Below are positions 30,511 through 41,200 of a stretch of 64,000 nucleotides of DNA, in pieces. The DNA comes from Glaciozyma antarctica PI12 (Eukaryota; Basidiomycota; Microbotryomycetes; Kriegeriales; Camptobasidiaceae). The stretch covers positions 296,005-360,004 of the forward strand of contig KZ627153.1 in the NCBI GenBank assembly GCA_002917775.1, read 5' to 3'. The translations under genes were made by a program, and so were the position numbers. The notes under the pieces were generated by a model that was not told the origin of the DNA, ran no database searches, and worked only from the letters and a program-made list of their open reading frames with translations. The number at the start of each line of letters is the position of its first letter. Positions within the stretch are counted from its first letter, which is position 1.

Positions 30511-32107
30511 CTACCACGCCCCACCCTGCGCCGCAAACTCCTGCTGATACTCCCCCTGAAATCCCTCTTTCCCCTCTCCTAATCTCAAGGCACTCGTCTG
30601 GTTCATCCTAACGCTCTCCACCGCTCGTTCCCTCACCACGACCCCAACTCCATCCTCACAGCGCACCTGCGAACTAACCACCAAAGCCGTTTTCCCATCC
30701 TTGCCCGCCTGATCAAGGAGCATATTCGCCATCTTCTCCGGCGTCAAATGCGTCGACACGAGTCCTTCGAGTCGATCCCACGCCTGGCGGACCTTGACAA
30801 AGCCGTCGGGCATCGTTCCACCACTCGCATCCTCGAATAAAGGCCCGCTACAATCGACGATCCCGCCACAACAATCCTCTCCCTGCGCCGCATCGAGCGC
30901 TCTTCGTTCCTCGGGAGTCCACGAGTTCCGCTCCGAAGGGCCTTTGCCCGTCACTTCCAACCCTCGAATCAGGGTTCGACAGAAAGTCGAATAAGGCGAG
31001 GGGGTATGTAGGTCGTCCGGAGGGATATCGCAGCCTGTTACGAGGAGGAGACGCTCGATATCGGGGCTTGGAGGGGGGCCGCGGAGGGTTGGAGGAAGGC
31101 GTGGTGGTTTACGTGAAGAAGTAGGGATAGAGAGGAGTGGGGAATGGGGGGAGAGGGGGGAGGCCAGAGGCGTCGGTGCGGGAGAAAGAGGTTGAAGGGG
31201 GCGCAGGCCAGAATGGAGGACTGGCGGCGGCGTAGTGGGGGTTGTAGGCTGGGGAGCGCCGTTGGGAGTCGGGGGAGAGAGCGCGCGCGGGTGGGAGGAG
31301 GGGGAGGGGATGGGGGACTGAGACGGGGATGGCGTAGTGCGTGGAGGAGACGGAGTGGTGGAGGATCGGCGGGAGGTGGTGGAGCTGAGGATGGATCGCT
31401 TGGTGCTGTTGAAGTTGTTGTTGCTGCTGCTGGAGGTGGTGCGCCTGCTGCATCTGGTGTTGCTGCTGCTGAACGAACTGGCTCGTCCCTCCTCCCGGCG
31501 GCATCAGCGGCGCGTACTGCGACTGCTGCTGCGGTATCCCCATCCCCCTCCCCTGATTCCCCCACCTCTGATCCCCCTGCTCAAACTGGTTGCTGTACCC
31601 CTCCGGCGCTCCCTGCTGCCCTCCTGGCCATACCCCAGGCGAAGGCGCCGGACTCCCCGTCTCGCTCTCCCTCCTCGACAAGGCGCCAGACTGTAGATCG
31701 GGAGAGAGGCGTGCGGGGGTGATGGGTCGAGGTCCTTCGCCTAGACGGGCGCGGAGAGCGGCGTTCTCCTCCTCGAGCTGCTTGACTCGGGCCTCGAGGT
31801 TGGCGACGTGCTCTGCCTTGCGGGCGCGGAAGGCTCGTTGTACGTCTCGGGATCGCTGTGGTCGTATAGAGGACGTGGTTAGCTTTTGCATCAGACGGGT
31901 CGTACAGAACGGCGTAGGACTGACGCTTGGAGGGAGGGAGTTGTCCTGTTTCCTTCCTCGTTTTACTGGTTTTGGCTTGTCGTCTGTTGGAGTATCTGGA
32001 CTGAGAGCTTCTTCTGATTCTCGTTCGAGTTCCATCGAGCGCGTTCGAGTCGGAGGGGAGAAGGGCAGGCGCAAAGATTCGATTGTTACAGAAAAAGGAT
32101 CTCTCAT
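30511..32107 (-). CDS. bZIP transcription factor with Gln-rich centre
   Basis: DNA-binding regulator. Start ATG at 32105-32107. An N-terminal acidic/Ser stretch precedes KPVKRGRK; an intron (about 31863-31930) then leads into the basic region DVQRAFRARKAEHVANLEAR and a leucine zipper (VKQLEEENAALRARL). The centre is Gln-, Pro- and His-rich with CAG/CTG-type runs (about 31380-31530). A second intron (GTAAACC...CCAAG, near 31065-31110) joins YFFT to PDIERLLLVTGCDIPPDDL and a conserved-looking C-terminal domain with several Cys (EDCCGGIVDCSGPLFED, SSQVRCEDG); stop TAG at 30511-30513. The basic region and C-terminal domain fit fungal AP-1-related bZIPs, but I see no cysteine box that would make it Yap1 or HapX. 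Confidence 0.8.
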
Positions 32108-32304
32108 GCCCTGCGATTTCTTATTGCCAGGGTCATTCTTTCAATCCAACTCTATTCTAATGAAATGGGTGTAGGTAGATCAATCTTGAAAAGGGAGAAA
32201 GACGAAACCGAGAGGAAGGAGGACGACGAGGACGAGCGAAGGCAACACCGACGAGACGACGCTCTCTCCCCAGCGAGGTGACCGAACTCGGGCAAAGACG
32301 GGCT

Positions 32305-33560
32305 CTACTTTGCCTTGCAAAAGTCTGCGACGAGGTCCATAAACTCCGCAGGTTGTTCCGCATGCACTGTAGAGACGTTAGGAAGAGCGACGTGGAAAGA
32401 AGGCACGAAAAAGAGCGGACGAACCCCAGTGACCCGCCTCGAGCACCTTCAACTCCATGTTCGGAAAGTACTGCTCGATTAAAGGGATGTTCCTCCGGTT
32501 GATATACTTGGATCGAGAGCCTGCATCGCCATTCACGAGATCAGCAAGCGCGCAACGAACACAGCGAGAGCGAACCCGCACCTTTTAGAAACAGCGCCGG
32601 CTTCGTCCACACCTTCTCTCCCGGCGCGTAAGGGAACTCGCCAATCTCCCCGAGAGCCTTGGAGAGAATCTCGAGCGGGAGACGGAACTCGTACGGTCCA
32701 GCAGGGTCAGAGCGGTCGAGGTTCGTGAGGAGGAATTGGCGGATCCCGAGATCCTGCAATCGTGTACGAGATCAGTTCTTCGTCGTTCCGTCGTTCCGTA
32801 CGGGATCCTGAACACGGAGGGGAGGTAGAGAGGACGTACGGGCTCGTACTTGGTGAGGATCTCGTCCGCCTCCTTGCGGGAATGAACCTGGGCCTTCTCA
32901 ATCTCCTTCATCGCATTGATATAGTTATGAAACTCTGGCGAGATCTTCCCTACGCCCGGAGCCATATCCACCACTGCTCTCTACATCAGCCATCGTCCTC
33001 CCCACTGCGAAAGGACGCACCAATCAAGCCCGCCAACGACGGAGGGTCCGATAGAGCCAGTGCCATCGCTACCTTCCCTCCCCTGCGCCCACACGCATCA
33101 GTTCCTTCCCCAGTGCGTAAGAGCATAGGATAGAACGCACATCGAATGCCCAATAACCGTAACGTCCTCGAGCCCTCGCTGCTCCACAAAGTGCTGCACA
33201 TCTCCCGCCAAATCAAGGTACGCCGCCTTAGCCGCATGCGGGCTAACTCCATGATTCCGTAGATCCTGCACAACCTATCAGCTCCCACCCTAGCCGCCCA
33301 TCCCCGCCGCACCTCCCCACAGCGAGAGAAGGACGCACCAGCGCAATAACCTCCCTCCCCAACCTCCCCGCCATCCCTTTCGCCAAGCTCCTCCAATTCT
33401 GTTTACTCCCGTACAACCCGTGGAGGATGAGGACTGGACCGCCGGAGGGAGGACCGGTTGAGGGCGCGTAGTGGTCGGAGGCGAGGGGGACGTGGGAGTG
33501 CGTGGAGACGGACCGGGAGCCGTGGCGAAGGGGGGGAAGGCGGAGGGGGAGGCGGGGCAT
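32305..33560 (-). CDS. IMO32: Mitochondrial alpha/beta hydrolase (ABHD11/IMO32-like)
   Basis: Serine hydrolase of the ABHD11/Imo32/Eat1 group. Start ATG at 33558-33560; the N-terminus is Arg-rich without acids (MPRLPLRLPPLRHGSRSVST), as in mitochondrial presequences. Motifs: LILHGLYGSKQNWRSLAKGM (oxyanion region), DLRNHGVSPH, nucleophile elbow VIGHSMGGKVAMALAL, VVDMAPGVGKIS, FLLTNLDR, FLKGSRSKYI, and the catalytic His in EAGHW joined across an intron to VHAEQPAEFMDLVADFCKAK; stop TAG at 32305-32307. About seven short introns. In yeasts, members also act as ethanol acetyltransferases (Eat1), so ester formation is possible; the motifs do not separate the two activities. Confidence 0.85.
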
Positions 33561-33793
33561 GGTGTGTTGCTGCTGGCGGTGGGAGAGGAGGAGAGAGGGA
33601 GCGGGGCGCAGGGAACGCGTTCTTCGAACCGTTCAGGCTCGTTAGGCGAGGCTGTTCTTCGTCTCCTACGCCCTCTGCTTGCACCTGCTCTTCCTCTGTT
33701 TAACTAGAACAGTCTCCACAGGCGTGGCTGTACCTGCTGCCTGGCTTCCACGGCGGAAGGCGAGGAGCAGGTCCTCGCCGCTCCTCCTCCAAC

Positions 33794-34063
33794 TTGAAGC
33801 TCGAGGTGCTCTCTGCTCCCTCGACCTCTCTGCGCTACGCGATGCCAAAGCGGTCACTCCCTAAGCGCTGCCCCCTCCCGCTACTCTTCGAACAAGTCCC
33901 GTCGTTCCTCTTGCCCTCCGGCACCTCAACCTCCTCCGACTTCAAGCTTCAACCTCCTCAATCTTCTGCGACTCCGACAGCGAAGAGCTCATCAAAACGC
34001 CGACGACATCCTCCAAAGCGAACCGCGGACTCCTCAGAGGACGACCAAGGAAGGGGCTTCTGA
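33794..34063 (+). CDS. Possible small basic protein
   Basis: An 89-codon frame in the spacer between the hydrolase gene and the F-box fragment. It contains MPKRSLPKRCPLPLLFEQVP and a Lys/Arg-rich stretch (SSSKRRRHPPKRTADSSEDD) resembling a nuclear localisation signal. No family, no splice evidence, and a frame of this length can occur by chance at this GC content. Confidence 0.2.
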   Translation: MKLEVLSAPSTSLRYAMPKRSLPKRCPLPLLFEQVPSFLLPSGTSTSSDFKLQPPQSSATPTAKSSSKRRRHPPKRTADSSEDDQGRGF

Positions 34064-34184
34064 TTCCGTGCGTGGCAAGGACTGCTTCCGCTGGGACGGC
34101 TGCTGATGCTCGTTCCGGGATTCCTCCTCCTCTCGCTCGTACGTATCGTACACAGCTTCGGTATCATCTGGCGCCTCACAAATT

Positions 34185-34409
34185 CACCTCCTCGCTGCTT
34201 CACTCCTCCTCCCGATCGCCCGCACCCTCACGTCGCCGATTTTGAACGACGACTTTCTGGCGATGATGCGACCGCTGTGGGAGCTCAACGATCCGGTGGA
34301 GAGGAGTGGGACGCTGGGGAAGGTGCAGAGGGCGTTGAGTGCATGCGAAGCGGGGAGAGCGTCGCTCTCGACGAGCGACGTGGCTTTCGTTCCGACCTCA
34401 TCGGCTTGA
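34185..34409 (+). pseudogene. F-box gene 3' fragment (duplicated tail)
   Basis: Matches the last coding part of the F-box gene at 25.75-26.0 kb, on the opposite strand. The frame reads DDFLAMMRPLWELNDPVERS, GTLGKVQRALSACEAG and SLSTSDVAFVPTSSA, ending at TGA 34407-34409. No F-box or CxxC part is found upstream in 33.6-34.15 kb, so this is only the tail of the gene, carried with grg1 in the inverted duplication. In the 25.9-kb copy the same peptide follows an in-frame TAG. Confidence 0.65.
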
Positions 34410-34481
34410 GGACGATCTGGAGGTGCGTTCCCTCTCGTTGTTGCCTGGTGATGGGATAGCAATTTTTTTAAGAAAGATCGG

Positions 34482-34629
34482 CACGCTGTTTGGGAGGGGA
34501 CTGAGTTTGTGCTTGAGAGGTTCGCTAGGGGGAGTGGTTTGAAGCTTGTTCTCGCTCTGCAACGACGCTTCGCAATGATCTGTATTCCATCCTTGCCCTG
34601 CCAATGCCTTTCGAGACAGCTGGCAAATC
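34482..34629 (+). repeat. Duplicated non-coding core, arm 2
   Basis: Inverted partner of 25538-25685, two mismatches in 148 bp. It is followed by a diverged CT-rich insert with a doubled TTGTTGCCCCATT word, then by another matching block (34668-34732). It sits between the F-box tail and grg1 copy 3, as in the other arm. Confidence 0.85.
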
Positions 34630-34766
34630 TTATTTTTCTCTCTCTCTCTTGTTGCCCCATTTGTTGCCCCATTCCCTTCCCCCCTCCGCCGGACTCCGGA
34701 CTTTCGTGCGATCTCTTGATTCTTTCCGTCTCCTTGCCATCTTTCAGCTCCTGGCTCAGCTTCGTA

Positions 34767-35056
34767 NNNNNNNNNNNNNNNNNNNNNNNNNNNNNNNNNN
34801 NNNNNNNNNNNNNNNNNNNNNNNNNNNNNNNNNNNNNNNNNNNNNNNNNNNNNNNNNNNNNNNNNNNNNNNNNNNNNNNNNNNNNNNNNNNNNNNNNNNN
34901 NNNNNNNNNNNNNNNNNNNNNNNNNNNNNNNNNNNNNNNNNNNNNNNNNNNNNNNNNNNNNNNNNNNNNNNNNNNNNNNNNNNNNNNNNNNNNNNNNNNN
35001 NNNNNNNNNNNNNNNNNNNNNNNNNNNNNNNNNNNNNNNNNNNNNNNNNNNNNNNN
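34767..35056. other. Assembly gap (run of N)
   Basis: 290 undetermined bases covering the promoter, split start codon and first coding exon start of grg1 copy 3. Confidence 0.99.
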
Positions 35057-35390
35057 GACANGGTCTCGCAAGCCGCTTCCTACGTTACCGAGACGGCCAA
35101 GGAGATGACCGCAGGCATGCAGAAGGAAGCCGACAAGGTGAGTCCTCCTTTCGAACGGCCCCCTCGTGCGAACTCGGCTGAAGATCTTCGGACAGTCGAC
35201 GGCGAAGGATGCGAATGCCCCGCTTGCGGATAGGGCGGTGGCTGGGTTGAGTGCTGCTCAGCATAAGGTTGAGGAATCGGGCCAGTGAGTCTTTCGTACT
35301 CGGAGCGGTGCGAGGATAAGGGAGGGAGCTGATGGGGTTGGTGCAGCTCGACGAAGGCGGAGGGTCATAAGGAGATGGCTAAGCATTAGG
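35057..35390 (+). CDS. grg1: Glucose-repressible protein Grg1/CCG-1, copy 3 (5' end in gap)
   Basis: Closest relative of copy 2. Visible exons: 35057-35137 (VSQAASYVTETAKEMTAGMQ, ending EADK), 35196-35284 (STAKDANAPLADRAVAGLSA, then AQHKVEESG) and 35348-35390 (STKAEGHKEMAKH, stop TAG at 35388-35390). Intron positions equal those of copy 2. The first exon is nearly identical in DNA to copy 2, while the last two exons differ more, and the match continues about 95 bp into the 3' flank. The N-terminal start is hidden by the gap. Expected role and regulation as for copy 2: a small hydrophilic protein induced on glucose exhaustion. Confidence 0.8.
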
Positions 35391-36169
35391 CTTTTCATTC
35401 CGCTTAGACTCTCGTCGCTTGCAACCTCGCTTCTGTTTTCTGTGCTCTGTCGTCGTTGCAGTATTGTCCGCGGAGAGACGTGCGAGAACATGAGTTCAGA
35501 CTCTGTGAGAGCCGGTCCTGCGCTGCAGAACTGGCGTTACATCGAATGAGAGAGCTCGTGTCGCGTACAGCTGCAGGAGAAACAGGAAGAGGATTTGGGG
35601 AGGACCAGCGAGGAATGGGCCGAGATGCGAGAAGTGTTCTCTCTCAGGTCGAAAAGACTCGACTCGCTTTGTCTCTTCGACTTCTTCCTTGAATTCTTTC
35701 CTATTCAAGCTCGCCCTGCTCTCCCTAGCGCTCCTTCAAAACGAGCCAGCCCCTTGAGTCGAAACCAAAGTAGCACCCGCGCAAAGTAGCACGCCAACTT
35801 CGCGGCCTTCGAATTTCCCACCAGCCAGCGCTCTTCTTGCGCTGTCTCCTCTCGTCCATCGCCGCCGTGAGTCAACCTGTTCGTACACGCTGCAGACCGT
35901 ACACCTTCTTGCGCCCACACGACTCTCCCGCCGATCCAACCCCGACCGCGAACGGAGGACGACTGGAGGAGGAGGAAGGATTCGTGGCGGGAGGGAGGAG
36001 CGCCGGGCACGCGAGAGCAGGATAGCACTGCGTGGGGAGAGACTACAGATGGGGAGCACGACGAGGGAATGCTCTAGGAGCGGCGGGGACACAGGAAGGA
36101 GCAGGGAGACACCATCGTCAAATTTAGGCCCAAGTGCTGATCCTCTGCTCTCCCTACCGCTACCAACAG
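35391..36169. other. Intergenic; promoter side of RPS16
   Basis: The first 95 bp match the 3' flank of grg1 copy 2. The rest has only unrecognised frames on both strands. A pyrimidine-rich CTACCAACAG directly before the RPS16 ATG looks like an intron acceptor, so a 5' UTR intron probably lies in 36000-36169. Confidence 0.45.
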
Positions 36170-36840
36170 ATGTCTGCCTCTCAGCAAGTCCAAACCTTCG
36201 GCAAGAAGAAGACCGCCACCGCTGTGGCCCTCGCCCGTGTCCGTACCCCGTCCCTCCCCCGACCCCCTGGCGCTCCCAACTGACACCTAACGCTTCCTGC
36301 AGGAGGGTAAGGGACTCATCAAGGTCAACGGTATCCCCCTCTCCCTCTACGGATCCCCCATCCTCCGCCCCAAGCTCTACGTGCGTCCCCGGGCCCGCCC
36401 ACCAGGTCCCCCAGCTGACCCCCAACCTACGATCCACAGGAGCCCCTCCTCCTCCTCACCTCCTTCACCTCCTCGACCACCTCCCTCCCCTCGCCTTTGA
36501 GCCGCATGGACATCCGTCTCCGCGTCTCCGGAGGAGGACACACTTCCCAGATGTACGCCCTCCGCCAGGCTATCGCCAAGGCGGTCGTCGCCTACGTCGC
36601 CAAGTACGAGGATGCCGCCTCCGCTCTCGAGGTCCGCAAGGTTCTCGTCGCCTACGACCGAACCCTCCTTGTTGCCGACCCCCGTCGCTGCGAGCCCAAG
36701 AAGTTCGGTGGAATCGGTGCCCGCTCCAGGTTCCAGAAGTCGTACGTCCTCGTTCCTTCCTTCCCTCCCTTCCGACTTGTCTCGCCCCACACGCGCCGAC
36801 ACACGCTGACCCCCTCTCACCCTTGCGCAGCTACCGTTAA
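36170..36840 (+). CDS. RPS16: 40S ribosomal protein S16 (uS9)
   Basis: Small-subunit protein whose C-terminus reaches the P-site tRNA. Start ATG at 36170 ([20 protein letters not shown]), then [100 protein letters not shown], and YR plus TAA (36838-36840) after the last intron. Four introns, clustered early and at the very end; the last one separates only the final two residues. The first donor (near 36236-36246) does not give a clean in-frame join to the exon starting EGKG, so one base may be miscalled there. Early dense introns and a short pyrimidine-rich leader fit a highly expressed ribosomal gene. Confidence 0.92.
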
Positions 36841-38235
36841 AGGGACCCCTCATCTTCCTTTCGACCCTCTTTCTCGCCTACGGTATGCAATAGTTCGACC
36901 GGAGTCGCCTATGCAAATCGGACGGTTATCCAAAAACACGCGCGCGAGGGGAGAGAGAGAGGAGGGCGTGAGGGGAGTGTGAAGCGGGAGTCGTGCTCTG
37001 CGCGGGGTTGATTCTGCTGGCGTTGGTTCTGCTGGGAAGCGGGCTCTCAGACTCTGCTCGTTCCGAGGTGGCTGCGCACGCGACCTCCTGTCCCTTCATC
37101 AAGTCGACCCTCCGGCTCTCTGCGAAAGCTCCCGCTCTCTAGCGAACCTCTCTGCTCGAATCTCAACATCTCAGCACGCCCTTCTCTATCTCCTCAAGCT
37201 CAACTCGCTCGTACCGCTCACTCCACTAGAACTCTGCTTTCCTCCGCTTCTCTCGTTCGCAACATGAACGCCAGCGAACCAGCACCAGTTCCCTCGTCAC
37301 AGCCCTACGCAAACCCCCCTCATCTCCCCCCGTAGTCAAAGCCATGCGCGATCGCATCGAACGACGCACAGCTCTCCTTGCTGGTTGGTACCAAGCCTCG
37401 ACGAGCATTACGACTGTTACTGTTCCCCTTCCTCAGCCCTGTTCTCGCAGCAGAAAACGGTAGGGATTCAAGCAGAGAACGAGTGAGAGGAGCGTTTGCA
37501 GGGCGTTGCGGAGCGAGAGCGGAAGCTTGGCTAGCGACGGGGAGGCAGCGGTCCAGCACCTGCGATTCTCAAAGGCGGGGAGTCGGGAGTCGATTCAACC
37601 ATAGCAGGTTTCGGCGAGAGCGAGGACGACGATTCGCAGTCCATCGCTTGCCGCTGAAGAGGAGCTTGGCGACGCAGTGTGGCAGAACGACCTGGTGATG
37701 GGGTAATCAGGACCACGATATCGTGGGGAGGAAGCTGATGAGAGGACGAGGCGGAAGGAGCGAAGTGCCGACCGGCTGTCGAGCGAGGCCCGAGGAGAGA
37801 TGCCCAGACGCGGTCGTGGGGGGAGGATAGAGGACGAGATCTTGAAAGAGGAGAGAGGAGGACAGGAGCACGCTGCGTCGGCCCCCTGGGGTCGCTCAGC
37901 CTGAGAGAGAGGAGGCCGACCGCTGGAAGAGGTCTGACCCTCAACTAAACGCCCGCGTTTCAAGAGCAAGCGTCCTAGATGTTATAGGGCACGCTACCCC
38001 CGTGTTGTGAACGCTGGGAGCAGGAGGGATGAGCAGTGGAAGGGGTTGCGGCGACCGCGCTGGAGCAGCAGGAGAAGTGATAGGCAGGCCGACTTCTGGA
38101 CATCCCGAGCAAGCGCTCCGCAGCCACAGTCTTGTGAAGCTAAACCGGAGAGCAGAGGACGTGAGGAAGGAGAGGGAGAGGCGTGACTCCGTCGCCAGCT
38201 CTCTTGACCTCGTCCAGTCGTCCTCACAACTCAAG
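36841..38235. other. Long intergenic stretch; no gene recognised
   Basis: About 1.4 kb between RPS16 and the Prp24/SART3-like gene. A minus-strand frame at 37531-37944 and one at 37320-37559 can be opened but have no family motif; a plus-strand frame from 37378 begins with a hydrophobic signal-like stretch (LRLLLFPFLSPVLAAENG) and then becomes Arg-rich. I cannot support a gene here, though a small secreted protein starting near 37378 is conceivable. Confidence 0.3.
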
Positions 38236-41200
38236 ATGGACACCACGGAGGAGCACGCTACAGCCGAGTCGGCCTTGCTGGACGAGTACTCGGGCATCCT
38301 CGAGCAAATCAGCGAGAAGCCGTACCAGCGAGAGCTTCACCTCCAGCACATCGACATCACCAAGAAGCTCGGACTGCCTCAGGAGCTGGATGGAGCGAGG
38401 TGGGTCTGCGATGAAGCTAAGGTAGGTAGCACGGCTGATGAGGACGCAGGGAGATGATGAGCTCGTACTGGCCTCTGAGCGAAGGTGAGCAGCAGCCTTG
38501 CGGGGGGAGGGGGGAGCTAACCTGTAGGCTCTGGTGCAGCTATGTGGCTCGAGTGGATCGCAGACCGGAAGGCCCAGCTCCCGCAAAGCCCCGTGGAGGA
38601 CCTCACGCCCCACATGGAGCTGATGGAGCTCTACAAGCGCGCCGTAGCCGAGTACCTCTGTGCGTCCTCAGCTCCCTCCGTCCAGCAGTGCTAACGCCTC
38701 TTCCAGCCACCCCTTTGCTCGTCGACTACTCCCAGTTTGCTATTGGGAACTACTACGCCTCTCAGGGTCTCTCAGCCCCGACTCAAGCCACGGACGAGGA
38801 CGAGCCGATGGAGGATGCGGAGCGCAAGGTCGGAGAGGCGGACGAGATCCTAGGAGCTTTGTTCGGGCTCGAGAGCGTGCGTGGGGTGTGCAAGGAAGTA
38901 CTGGAGATGGGGGAGGTGCATCTGGTGGAGGTGAGTAGACTCGGAGGTGCGGGATGGGCTCGGGGCTGATGTGGCTTGTTGTGCAGAGCCAGTCGCTGTG
39001 GAACGTCTGGCGAGCTTTCGAGATGGATTCGCTCAAAGTGAGTAGTCTCTGAGCCGGACGTAGGCTCCGTAGCTTACGTTCCTCGTCCTTCAGTTGAACC
39101 CAGGGTGAGCGATTCGACCACCGCAGCCCAGTTCCACGAGCTGACATCTCGCAGGCCTGAACAGGTTGCTCAAGTGGATGCGCTTTACCTTGCTCGTCTT
39201 TGCGTTCCTCACCTTGGTCCGTCAACCTACGCTGACCTTCCCGCCCATCTACTTACTTCGTCGTTACCAGGCCTCGAATCGACGTTCTCCGGGTACTCCT
39301 CCTTCATCACCAAGTTCGACAACGTGCACTACGACACCAAGCTCCCGGCCGCCAACAAGCTTTACAGCAACGCCAAGCAGACGCTCGATCTCCGAGAACC
39401 TGAAGAGGCGAAACTGGTTGGTCTCGTCGCGTCTACGCTCCAGACCGCGCTGACCCTCCTTCTCTCGCAGAAGCAGGCTGGGTACGCCGACTGGGCCTAC
39501 CTCGAGTACACGAACTGGGAGCTTTCTGTCCCGAGGCCGGACCTGAAGCTCGTCAAGGCGTTGTTCGAGCGAGCCGTCAAGGACTTCCCGTCGAGTGTCG
39601 CGATGTGGGACGCGTACCTCGAATTCGCCGTGCGTCTTTTATCCCATCAGACGTCACGCTGAGCTGACACACTCCTTCCAGACCTCGATGCCCAAGAAGC
39701 AGTCGGTCCTTCTCGAGGTTGCCGAGCGAGCGGTCAAGGGCCTTCCCCAGTCGGGCACTCTGTGGGCAGCGTACCTCCGCGCTGCTGTGCGCCTCTCTGC
39801 TCTCCAGCCATTCGCAAGAACTGACGCTTCTTCACTGGCTCGCAGGAGAAGAATCAGCAGGGTTCGGACGTCGTCGAAGGGCTCTTCCAGCGCGCGATGA
39901 GCACGGGCTTGCTGAACGGGAGCATGGACGATCTCGTGGCGCTCTACGAGGCGCGCGCAGGATTCCATCGCCGCGAGGTCGACCAAGTCAGTGCGTAGAG
40001 GCTGGTTCGACTCCTGCGTCCCGACGCTGATCATTCCTGCAGTCACGAACCCGGAGGACATGGAACCCGATATGATCGACCTCGTTATTGCCATCCTAGA
40101 GGAGGGGATTGAGAAGATCTCGGAGAGTGCGTTCATTTTCTCTTCGACTTCGACTTGGCTGACCTCCGCCCCTCGCAGTCTCGAAGCGCGGTGACGGAGA
40201 CCCTCAGCTTCGCCTGGAGAAGCATCTCCTCCGCCAGGTACGACGACAGTCAGTCTAGCGACGCTTTTCCCTATTCTAACCTGCCTTTCTCACAGCTCGA
40301 GCGTTTCGGTCGAAACAACGAAGCGAGTGGGCTATGGGAGGAGCTCACCGACAACAACCCTCGCAGCTACGCCGTCTGGTACGGCCGCGCCGATTTCGAG
40401 ACGTACGTCCCGCTCTCTCGTCCTCGTAAACTTTTCTAATCGTCGATTCACAGTCGCCTGGGTAACTTCCGCAAGGCGCACGAAGTCTACGTCGCAGGCT
40501 GCGCCGCGAGGTCCCTCGACTACCCCGAATACCTTCTCGAAGCCTGGTTGTCGTTCGAGAAGCAGAACGGGACGCTATCGGACCTTGATTTTACGCTCAC
40601 AAAGGTCAAGCGGCAGAAGAAGAAGATTGCGGTGAGGAGGCAGAGGGTACGTTATTCTGCCTTCCGTTCCGTGAGCGTAAGCTGATGAAAGTGCAGGAGG
40701 CGATGGAAGCGGCAGCGACGGCGGAACCGGTGGCATCTACTTCGGCGACGACGGAATCGTTCATCGCGTCGGCGGTTCAGGGAGAAGTTGACAATGGGAA
40801 GAAGCGCGAGCGGAGTCCTGCGCCTGTCGAGGCGGCGCCTTCGAAGAAGGTCAAGTTTGAGCCTGCCAGCGACGAGGTCAAGAGGTGGGTTTCTTCCTTC
40901 GCTCGTGAGGGTGGAAGCTGATCTGGTTTCGGTGCGCAGGGATCGCGAGAACTCGACCGTTTTCGTTATCGGCGAGGCTGGAGCGGAATTCTCGGAAGAA
41001 GACCTCAAGAAGCTGTTTAGCGATGTACGTCTCCCAATTACGTTCGAGGTTAGACTGCTGACGGACCGCTGGCCTTGCAGTGCGGTGCGATCAGGGAGTG
41101 CAAGCTCAAGACGATCGACAACCAGGCTTTCGCAATGGTCGAATTCATGGATCGCGTACGTCTCTTCGTCTCGCTCGAGCGAACCTTGCTGAGAGAATGG

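Noticed and set aside
16564-31040. Siderophore cluster extending from sidA to the bZIP gene
   Set aside because: The bZIP protein lacks recognisable iron-regulator cysteine motifs, lies 12 kb away, and the genes between are unrelated.
34184-35071. Long frames on both strands across the second N run
   Set aside because: Same reason: undetermined bases; the real content is the F-box tail, spacer core and grg1.
21700-35781. Word AGTAGCACCCGCG at 21700-21712 and 35769-35781
   Set aside because: A 13-base match is expected many times by chance in 64 kb of GC-rich DNA, and the flanks do not match.
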